Positions 1 to 5,032 of a stretch of DNA of 7,110 nt are shown one piece after another. The stretch's first letter is position 1; every line of letters begins with the position of its first letter. Position numbers and translations under genes: made by a program. The notes beneath the pieces were generated by a model. It was not told the DNA's origin, searched no databases, and was given only the letters and a program-made list of their open reading frames with translations. Source of the stretch: Planctomycetota bacterium (GTDB lineage: Bacteria > Planctomycetota > UBA8742 > SKZP01); the NCBI GenBank assembly GCA_007127275.1, contig SKZP01000269.1, forward strand, positions 1 through 7,110. Reading direction: 5' to 3'.

Positions 1-1
1 A

Positions 2-124
2 CCAAACGGCGTGCGGGCGAAGCCCGTCGGCTTTCGCATTCCAAACGACGTCCGGTTTCGCGAGGGTTCGGAGGGCATTCCGTGTTCGCCCACGGCACGT
101 GAAGTGCGCGTACTCGCGGGGTGA
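2..124 (+). CDS. possible 3' end of an upstream CDS (partial)
   Basis: This frame is open from the left edge to a TGA at 122-124 and gives 40 residues reading like a protein tail (PNGVRAKPVGFRIPNDVRF and onward, ending AREVRVLAG). Two near-identical 15-base units (2-16 and 41-55, 13 of 15 matching) lie 39 bases, exactly 13 codons, apart. In this frame they read PNGVR and PNDVR, and one of the two differences is synonymous, which mildly favours this frame. The candidate ilvE promoter begins only 22 bases after the stop, as expected if a gene ends here. The other two + frames are also open over most of this stretch and GC at third codon positions does not separate them well, so the call is weak. 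No family is recognised. Confidence 0.3.
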   Translation, partial: PNGVRAKPVGFRIPNDVRFREGSEGIPCSPTAREVRVLAG

Positions 125-146
125 CGAATTGGGGTCGGTTTCGCGG

Positions 147-175
147 TTGGCAAGGTCACGCAGGCGGTCTAGGGT
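147..175 (+). promoter_or_regulatory. candidate sigma-70-type promoter for ilvE
   Basis: TTGGCA (147-152, five of six matches to the -35 consensus) is followed after exactly 17 bases by TAGGGT (170-175), a GC-tolerant -10 form of the TAGRRT type known from high-GC bacteria. Transcription would start near 182, giving a leader of about 97 nt before the ilvE start at 279. The -10 match to TATAAT is only three of six, so this rests on spacing, the good -35 and position. Confidence 0.4.
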
Positions 176-212
176 GGTGTGGCGATGCAGACACCGCGTG
201 AGCGACGCGCAA

Positions 213-228
213 GCCGGCGCTTGCCGGC
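213..228 (+). other. small stem-loop in the ilvE leader
   Basis: GCCGGC (213-218) and GCCGGC (223-228) pair perfectly around a GCTT tetraloop. There is no T-run after it, so it is not an intrinsic terminator. No leader peptide rich in Leu, Ile or Val codons overlaps it, so classical branched-chain attenuation is not supported. A role in leader structure is only a guess. Confidence 0.3.
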
Positions 229-264
229 ACGGGTATGGCCACGCTCGTATGAGCTTCAATCCAC

Positions 265-272
265 GGAGAGGA
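265..272 (+). promoter_or_regulatory. ribosome binding site that sets the ilvE start
   Basis: GGAGAGGA lies 6 bases before the ATG at 279. The in-frame upstream starts (ATG at 249, and the earlier start at 99) have no such sequence, and the residues they would add do not resemble the family. This fixes the start at 279. Confidence 0.75.
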
Positions 273-278
273 CTCGGC

Positions 279-1355
279 ATGGAGATTGCAATTCAGACGC
301 TTCCGGAGCAGCAACGCAAGCCGCTGTTCACCGACTCGAGCAGCCTCGGCTTCGGACGCATCTTCACCGACCACATGTTCACCATGCGCTACCACCCCGA
401 GAAGGGGTGGCACGAGCCGAAGATTGAGCCCTACCGTGCGCTCGAGTTCGAGCCGGCGACCATTGTGTTTCATTACGGCCAGGAAATCTTCGAAGGCACG
501 AAAGCCTTCGTGGGAGAGGACGGGCAGGTACGCCTCTTTCGTACCGACCGCAACATTGCACGGATGAACCGTTCCGCCGAGCGGATGTGCATGCCACGCG
601 TGCCCGAGGACGTCACCTTGCAAGCAATTGAAGAGCTCGTTCGTGTCGACCGCCGCTGGATTCCCAAAGAGCGCGGCACGAGCCTCTATATCCGGCCGAC
701 GATGATTGGCACCGACCCCTTCCTCGGGGTGCGCGCCTCGGATACGTACTTGTTCTTCGTGATTCTCTCGCCGGTCGGTGCCTACTACGCGGAGGGCTTC
801 AACCCGGTAAGCCTGCTTGTCGACAAGCGGTTTACGCGGGCCGCAACGGGTGGCACCGGCGAGGCGAAGGCCGGCGGCAACTACGGCGGCAGCCTCCTTG
901 CCGGGCGCATTGCCGCGGAGAAAGGCTGTGCCCAGGTGCTGTGGCTGGATGCGAAGGAGCACCGTTGGGTCGAGGAAGTCGGCGCCATGAACATCTGGTT
1001 CGCCTTCGGCAACAAGCTCGTCACCCCGCCGCTGACCGGCACCATTCTGCCCGGCGTGACCCGCGAGTCGCTCGTTGAGCTTGCGCCGAAGCTCGGCTAC
1101 GAGGTCGAGCAGCGGCAAGTCGCCATTGACGAAGTCTTGAGCGGCATCAAGAGCGGCGAGATTACCGAGGTCTTCGGCTCCGGCACCGCCGCCGTCGTCT
1201 CGCCGGTCGGCAAAATTGTCACCGAGGAGGAGACGGTGGTGATCAACGACAACAAGGTTGGCCCCGTCAGTCAGCACCTCTTCGACGAGTTGACCGGCAT
1301 CCAGATGGGCGCGAAGCCCGACCCGTTCGGCTGGGTGCGGATGCTCGACAAGTAA
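279..1355 (+). CDS. ilvE: branched-chain amino acid aminotransferase (class IV fold, type II)
   Basis: A 358-residue cytosolic PLP enzyme that interconverts leucine, isoleucine and valine with their 2-oxo acids using 2-oxoglutarate/glutamate. It is the last step of branched-chain biosynthesis or the first of breakdown. Visible blocks: FEGTKAF, a long block containing GTSLYIRPTMIGTDPFLGV, then AKAGGNYGGS with the Schiff-base lysine K197, EVGAMNIWF with E233 (expected to contact the PLP ring nitrogen; K-to-E spacing of 36 is close to the 35 of human BCAT), LPGVTRESL, and FGSGTAAVVSPVG. The match is closer to the eukaryotic-like long BCAT type than to the ~310-residue E. coli type, and full length is normal for that group. 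At the site of the redox CxxC of mammalian mitochondrial BCAT this protein has AxxS, so that switch is absent. The start is set by GGAGAGGA. No other ilv or leu gene lies nearby, so it is a stand-alone unit. Confidence 0.96.
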   Translation: MEIAIQTLPEQQRKPLFTDSSSLGFGRIFTDHMFTMRYHPEKGWHEPKIEPYRALEFEPATIVFHYGQEIFEGTKAFVGEDGQVRLFRTDRNIARMNRSAERMCMPRVPEDVTLQAIEELVRVDRRWIPKERGTSLYIRPTMIGTDPFLGVRASDTYLFFVILSPVGAYYAEGFNPVSLLVDKRFTRAATGGTGEAKAGGNYGGSLLAGRIAAEKGCAQVLWLDAKEHRWVEEVGAMNIWFAFGNKLVTPPLTGTILPGVTRESLVELAPKLGYEVEQRQVAIDEVLSGIKSGEITEVFGSGTAAVVSPVGKIVTEEETVVINDNKVGPVSQHLFDELTGIQMGAKPDPFGWVRMLDK

Positions 1356-1672
1356 GTGCGGGCAACGACGTTTCGCGCCGTGGTCGAAGGCAGATGGGTC
1401 GTGCGCCCGCCGCGAAATTTCACAGCCTCCGCCCTGGGCTACCCTCTGCCGCGCCTTCGAGGCTACGGAAACGCGAGTTCGTCCGCGGCCTGGTAGCCGC
1501 GGGGCTGTGCGGCGCGCGTTCCGCGAATGGGCACGCGGCGCGCAAACAAACGTGCCCTGCGCCGAATCCTCACGGTGATGCACAGCCGCAACTTCGCACG
1601 AATGCGCGTTCCCCGTTCGGCACTGCCGCGCGGCCTAGCACCTGTCTCACCCGCAGCTTTCGGTACGTAAGC
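1356..1672. other. 317-base gap between ilvE and manA with GC-rich inverted repeats
   Basis: I see no supportable gene. The manA frame stays open back to about 1394, but the extension is Arg/Pro/Ala-rich and unlike manA family N-termini. The gap holds two clean stems: CCGCGGC (1483-1489) with GCCGCGG (1496-1502) around a 6-nt loop, and GGGCACG (1529-1535) with CGTGCCC (1551-1557) around a 15-nt loop. A third GCGCGCGT/ACGCGGCGC stem (1512-1519 with 1533-1541, one bulge) would compete with the second. None has a T-run, so an intrinsic terminator is not supported. No convincing manA promoter was found. Confidence 0.35.
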
Positions 1673-2944
1673 ATGTATCTTTTGCACAACCCTGTTCGTG
1701 AATACGCCTGGGGTTCGCACACCGCGCTTGCGGAGCTGCTGGGTGAGCCCGCACCGAGCGCGGTTCCACAGGCGGAGTTGTGGATGGGGGCGCATCCGTT
1801 GGCCCCGTCGTGTGTGTGTGACGAGCATGGCGTGCCGGGTCAGGGGTTGGATGCGTGCATTGCCGCCGCCCCCGAGCGCTGGCTGGGCAAGGCGGTGGCG
1901 GCGCGCTTTGCCGGCGAGTTGCCGTTTTTGTTCAAGGTGCTCGCTTGCGCGCAGCCGTTGAGCCTGCAGGCGCATCCCAGCGAGGCGCAGGCGACGACCG
2001 GTTTCGCTCGCGAAGAGGCGGCCGGTGTGCCACGGGATGCCCCGGAGCGCACCTACAAGGACGCGCGGCACAAGCCGGAGCTGATTTGCGCGTTGACGCG
2101 TTTCGTCGCCTGGTGTGGCTTCCGCGAGCCGGGCGAGTCGTGCACGTTGCTGCGCGAGTTGGACTGCGCCGCACTAAAGGACGCGTGTGCCCCGCTTCAC
2201 GACACGACAGAGGCGACGGCGCAGGGAGATGCGACAACGCTACTCTCGGCAACGACCCAGTCACTGTTGACGCTACCGGCCGAGCGCTGCGCGCACCTGG
2301 TTGCCGAGACCGCCCGAGCTTGTTCGAGCTACGTCGCTCGCCAACCGAGCGGTCCGTTCGCCACCGCGTGTGCCTGGGTGCCGGCACTTGCGCAACGGTA
2401 CCCCCACGACCCCGGCGTGGTGCTGACCTTGCTGATCAATCTCGTTGAACTGGCACCCGGTGAGGCGCTCTTTCTTCCTGCGGGGACGTTGCACGCCTAC
2501 GCGGAGGGCGTCGGCGTCGAAATCATGGCGAACAGCGACAACGTCTTGCGCGGCGGCTTGACGCAAAAGTACGTCGACGTTGCCGAGTTGTTGCGCATCC
2601 TCTCGTTCCGGCCCGGCGGCGCGCAACCGGTCGCCACGCAACGAGTCTCGCCGGGGCTTTTCCGTTACCTCACCCCAAACGCCGAGGAGTTCGCGCTTTA
2701 CCGCCTCGAGGCAAACGGCGAGGCGACGCTGCCGGAGGAGCTGGCCGGCGCTCCCGCGGTCGTGCTCGTCACCCACGGCCACCTTACGCTGACCGACGCA
2801 AGCGCTCGCACGCTTCCCGTGCAGAAAGGCCGCGCCGCGTATCTGCCGCCGGATGCCGGTCGCGTCGTCATCACCGGCAGCGCAACCGCCTATCTAGCGA
2901 CCACCCCCCACACCGTTTGCAGCGGCATCAGAAAGGGTTGGTAA
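1673..2944 (+). CDS. manA: mannose-6-phosphate isomerase, class I (type I PMI)
   Basis: A 423-residue zinc enzyme interconverting mannose-6-phosphate and fructose-6-phosphate, feeding GDP-mannose for polysaccharide and lipopolysaccharide, or mannose use. The N-terminus HNPVREYAWGS is the family's opening motif. LSLQAHPS carries zinc ligands Q99 and H101; RHKPEL carries ligand E136; PAGTLHAY carries ligand H274. The signature GVEIMANSDNVLRGGLT follows with active-site R293, then VDVAELL. A C-terminal cupin-like section (about 330-423) ends the protein. E. coli ManA is 391 residues, so the length is in range. I chose the ATG at 1673 because the family's conserved sequence begins right after it. 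It has no good Shine-Dalgarno (upstream bases ACGTAAGC), and the open frame back to 1394 is not protein-like. All metal ligands are present, so activity is expected. Its neighbours are unrelated, suggesting a single-gene unit. Confidence 0.95.
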   Translation: MYLLHNPVREYAWGSHTALAELLGEPAPSAVPQAELWMGAHPLAPSCVCDEHGVPGQGLDACIAAAPERWLGKAVAARFAGELPFLFKVLACAQPLSLQAHPSEAQATTGFAREEAAGVPRDAPERTYKDARHKPELICALTRFVAWCGFREPGESCTLLRELDCAALKDACAPLHDTTEATAQGDATTLLSATTQSLLTLPAERCAHLVAETARACSSYVARQPSGPFATACAWVPALAQRYPHDPGVVLTLLINLVELAPGEALFLPAGTLHAYAEGVGVEIMANSDNVLRGGLTQKYVDVAELLRILSFRPGGAQPVATQRVSPGLFRYLTPNAEEFALYRLEANGEATLPEELAGAPAVVLVTHGHLTLTDASARTLPVQKGRAAYLPPDAGRVVITGSATAYLATTPHTVCSGIRKGW

Positions 2945-3066
2945 CAAGGCGCCGGGGCGATGCCGACGGTCCCCTCCCGCTTTTGTGTTTCCCCTCCCTC
3001 ACAGTGGCCTGCTCGGGAGAGGAATTTCACCTCCAAGTCAGCGCCCATGCCGGGCGCGCATTCCCC

Positions 3067-3153
3067 AAGCCCACGGGCCGCGGCCCGTGGGTCGACCCAT
3101 CACCGCGTGGGACCCCCGGGCTGCAGCGCTGCAGGCTGCAGCCCGGGGGCTTC
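3067..3153. repeat. inverted pair of REP-like palindromes (BIME-like)
   Basis: Unit 1 (core 3070-3091) is a perfect 22-base palindrome with arms CCCACGGGCCG and CGGCCCGTGGG. Unit 2 (3113-3149) has perfect 14-base arms CCCCCGGGCTGCAG and CTGCAGCCCGGGGG around a 9-base loop. Read on the - strand, unit 1 begins GACCCACGGGC and ends GCCCGTGGGCTT; unit 2 on the + strand begins GACCCCCGGGC and ends GCCCGGGGGCTT. They are therefore the same element in opposite orientation, differing by one stem pair (A-T versus C-G) changed on both arms. Between them is the 12-base palindrome TGGGTCGACCCA (3088-3099), which overlaps the end of unit 1. This fits intergenic REP elements of the kind mobilised by RAYT transposases (family knowledge); no RAYT gene lies in the window. 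Unit 2 could also help end manA transcription, but it has no T-run. Confidence 0.7.
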
Positions 3154-3232
3154 AAATTGCGGACCTCCATGCGCGGGCGGTTTCGTTTGTGGCGCAACAT
3201 AAGCGGGCGGCACATCCGCGCTCGACAGCAAA

Positions 3233-3262
3233 TTGCACAGAGGGCCCGCGCCGTGCTACATT
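3233..3262 (+). promoter_or_regulatory. candidate extended -10 promoter for the AhpD-like gene
   Basis: TGC followed directly by TACATT (TACATT at 3257-3262) is an extended -10 element; the hexamer matches four of six. A weak -35, TTGCAC (3233-3238), lies 18 bases upstream. Transcription would start near 3269, leaving a leader of about 46 nt. It sits downstream of the REP pair, so the gene would be transcribed independently of manA. Confidence 0.4.
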
Positions 3263-3314
3263 TGCGGTCTACGTCTTGTAGTTCCACGTTCCCGTCCTGC
3301 AGGAGCCGTGTCAT

Positions 3315-3932
3315 ATGGCCTGGATTGAAACGGTTCCCCCCGAGGAGGCGAGCGGCGGTTTGAAGCGAATCTACGACAGTGCGCTGAAGCGGGCCGGGTA
3401 TATCGCCGAGATCATTCGTGTCGGCTCGCTCAACGAAGCGGCGCTGCGTGGGTACATGCAGATGTACCAGGCGGTGATGTTCGGGGATTCGCCGTTGAGC
3501 CGGGCGCAGCGCGAAATGATTGCCACCGTTGTCGCCGCAAGCGCGGACTGCTTTTACTGTAAGACGCACCACGCCGCGAGTTTCGCGGCCGAGAGCGGGG
3601 ATAAGCGGACCGCCGAGCTGCTCAAGGAAGATTACCGCACGGCGGACCTCCGCGAGCTGGACCGCGCCATGTGCGACTACGCGGCCCGCCATGCGGTAAC
3701 GCCCGCCGTGGCCAGCGAGGAGGACTTGCATGCGCTGCGCGCACTCGGGATGACCGAACGGATGATTCTCGACATGATGCTCGTGATTGGCGCCTTTTCC
3801 TTTTTTGTGCGTATGGCCGACGGTCTCGGCGCCGCGCTCGAAGAGGCGCGCTACCCCTTGGAGGTCCAAGAGGCCCGCCGGCTCGGCAAGCCGGTGCAGC
3901 CCGCAGGTGCGCCACCCAGCCAGCACATGTGA
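3315..3932 (+). CDS. AhpD-fold peroxidase-related enzyme (carboxymuconolactone decarboxylase superfamily)
   Basis: A 205-residue all-alpha cytosolic protein of the AhpD/CMD superfamily, closest in layout to the uncharacterised peroxidase-related enzyme subgroup. The AhpD proton-relay and thiol pattern is complete: E67, twelve residues later C79, then CFYC to C82, and H86 four residues on. This matches the spacing of E118, C130, C133 and H137 in Mycobacterium tuberculosis AhpD; the position of H132 there is Y81 here. The expected role is thiol-dependent peroxide reduction, but many members have no known substrate. AGGAG at 3301-3305 lies 9 bases before the ATG, fixing the start. Helical, hydrophobic segment MILDMMLVIGAFSFFVRMADGL (about 154-175) is typical of the fold and should not be read as a membrane anchor. 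There is no ahpC, lipoyl-protein or regulator gene beside it, so its electron donor is unknown. Confidence 0.88.
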   Translation: MAWIETVPPEEASGGLKRIYDSALKRAGYIAEIIRVGSLNEAALRGYMQMYQAVMFGDSPLSRAQREMIATVVAASADCFYCKTHHAASFAAESGDKRTAELLKEDYRTADLRELDRAMCDYAARHAVTPAVASEEDLHALRALGMTERMILDMMLVIGAFSFFVRMADGLGAALEEARYPLEVQEARRLGKPVQPAGAPPSQHM

Positions 3933-4234
3933 TGAGGAGCGGTCATGCGTGACGGTTGCGCGAACGGATGAACGGCAGGCGCACTGCGGACTTCGGACAT
4001 TACGGCCGCAACCCACCCGTGCCTCCTCGCCGACAGCCCTACCGGTAGACCCGTACGTACACAAACCTGTGAGATTCGGGACGCTCAACGTTCGGAAGAA
4101 GATTCCTGCCAGCTCCCGACGAGTCCTCGGCAACGCAAATTGAGACTGCCGTAGCTGGAGTGGCGGCGAATCTTCGAGTATGGTGGAGCTTTGTGTCGCT
4201 TGTTGGCGTGCCTCGTTGGCTTGGATTCGCCGTC
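3933..4234. other. 302-base gap with nothing identified
   Basis: No gene, clear promoter or terminator was found here. An ATG at 3944 preceded by GGAG opens a frame of only eight codons ending at TGA, too short to credit. A frame that overlaps the AhpD-like gene and runs to 4143 is Arg/Pro/Thr-rich without family features. TGCGG/CCGCA (about 3986-4011) could form a weak 5-bp stem. A TATGGT (4179-4184) resembles a -10 but has no -35 at proper distance. Confidence 0.3.
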
Positions 4235-4834
4235 ATGCTCCGTTTGTACGACTGCATTCGCGTTGGAAGGCCGCGAACGCACATCCGCGGCGGCGTTTCT
4301 GCGTGCGTGCCGTGCCGCTTCGTGCTCGGATGCGTTGCGGTACTGCTAGGGGCGGGTGCCGTCTTCGTCGTCGCGTGCGAGGCACCGCAAGCTGTACATG
4401 ACGAGCCGGCGGGTAGGTACGAGCAGCCGTTGCAGGTGGAGATTGTCCTGGAGGCCGGTCATGCGGAGTTCGCCAGCATGCAAATGCTTGTCGAATACGA
4501 CGTCGAGCAACTAGAGATGCATCAATTGACTTCGCTGTTGCCGGATACGATGCGCCTCGAGTACGACGCGACACACCTCGGTCGCGGGCAGTTCCGGGTG
4601 CTGTGCGTGCCGCGACAGGACGCGAGTGGGGTGGCTCCCGGAGAGCGCAACGGTTCGCTCGAGGCTGCTGAGCCGTTGCGGGTTGCGCGGCTACAGCTTT
4701 CCGCGCGCAGCCCGGGGGTCGTGCCGCAAGTGGAGTGGGTGCGCATTTCCCGGTACCGCATTTTCGGTCCCTTGCCCGAGCAGCCGGATGTGACCGACGA
4801 GGTCGAGGTACGACTACAGCGAGTCGGCGACTGA
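4235..4834 (+). CDS. small lipoprotein, cohesin-like beta-sandwich appearance, function unknown
   Basis: No named family is recognised. From the ATG at 4235 it has 199 residues. A hydrophobic stretch (RFVLGCVAVLLGAGAVFVVAC) ends in the lipobox VVAC, with the lipidated cysteine at residue 48 of this start. From the in-frame GTG at 4307 the signal peptide would be 23 residues with Cys24, a far more usual length, so 4307 may be the real start; neither start has a Shine-Dalgarno. The mature part (about 150 residues) opens with alternating beta-type sequence (PLQVEIVLEAGHAEFASMQM, then LVEYDVEQLEMHQL) that resembles the first strands of cohesin-type domains (inference from pattern only). It also has an acidic, beta-rich end (DVTDEVEVRLQRVGD). 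It lies 198 bases upstream of a second lipoprotein gene on the same strand, so a shared envelope role is plausible but unproven. The coding call rests on coherent composition and the signal peptide. Confidence 0.72.
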   Translation: MLRLYDCIRVGRPRTHIRGGVSACVPCRFVLGCVAVLLGAGAVFVVACEAPQAVHDEPAGRYEQPLQVEIVLEAGHAEFASMQMLVEYDVEQLEMHQLTSLLPDTMRLEYDATHLGRGQFRVLCVPRQDASGVAPGERNGSLEAAEPLRVARLQLSARSPGVVPQVEWVRISRYRIFGPLPEQPDVTDEVEVRLQRVGD

Positions 4835-4895
4835 TTGGGTGAGTGCGGTGTTCATGGCTTGGCAACGAAGGCTTTTCCGTCCCGGCCGACGCGAC

Positions 4896-4917
4896 CGGCA
4901 ACGCGGGAACGTTGCCG
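4896..4917 (+). other. intergenic stem-loop between the two lipoprotein genes
   Basis: CGGCAACG (4896-4903) and CGTTGCCG (4910-4917) pair perfectly over 8 bp around a 6-nt CGGGAA loop, 61 bases after the stop of the first lipoprotein gene. It could slow or end transcription, but the bases that follow (AAGCAAACA) contain no T-run, so a standard intrinsic terminator is not shown. Confidence 0.35.
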
Positions 4918-4957
4918 AAGCAAACACGGGCGACGGACAGTCGTTTCTTGCAGGGAA

Positions 4958-4966
4958 TGATATGAT
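4958..4966 (+). promoter_or_regulatory. extended -10 promoter for the HEAT/beta-sandwich lipoprotein gene
   Basis: TGA followed by TATGAT (4961-4966) is an extended -10 with five of six hexamer matches, striking in DNA this GC-rich. No good -35 lies 16-18 bases upstream, which extended -10 promoters can tolerate. Transcription would begin near 4973, past the GTG at 4967, which argues for translation starting at the ATG at 5033. Confidence 0.5.
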
Positions 4967-5032
4967 GTGGGACCGTTACGCCGCGCAACTGCCTCCCACT
5001 GCTTTGTACCCCTCTCCTGCTCCATCAGCGTC

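Noticed and set aside
53..145. Repeated CGGTTTCGCG (53-62 and 136-145) as a possible operator pair
   Set aside because: A 10-base match in GC-rich DNA without dyad symmetry or good spacing is easily chance.
99..278. N-terminal extension of IlvE by 60 residues
   Set aside because: A strong ribosome site directly precedes the ATG at 279, and the extension crosses the candidate promoter.
185..427. Leader ORF overlapping the ilvE start
   Set aside because: It has no Leu/Ile/Val-rich stretch, no ribosome site and no stop before ilvE, so it is not an attenuation leader peptide.
156..1583. Long open frame on the - strand opposite ilvE
   Set aside because: It mirrors a well-recognised gene; its translation is His/Arg/Ala-rich with no family resemblance. 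GC-rich codon bias commonly opens such antisense frames.
1394..1672. N-terminal extension of ManA by 93 residues
   Set aside because: The added residues are not protein-like for this family, and the conserved opening motif starts right after the ATG at 1673.
3923..3930. CACATGTG palindrome at the stop codon of the AhpD-like gene
   Set aside because: Only 8 bases and lying within codons; no reason to call it an operator.
3944..3970. Eight-codon ORF with a GGAG site after the AhpD-like gene
   Set aside because: Too short to support; the ribosome-like sequence overlaps the stop region and is probably coincidental.
3027..4133. 368-codon open frame on the - strand across the REP pair and the AhpD-like gene
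   Set aside because: It overlaps a gene with intact catalytic residues and runs through the palindromes; no family resemblance or ribosome site.
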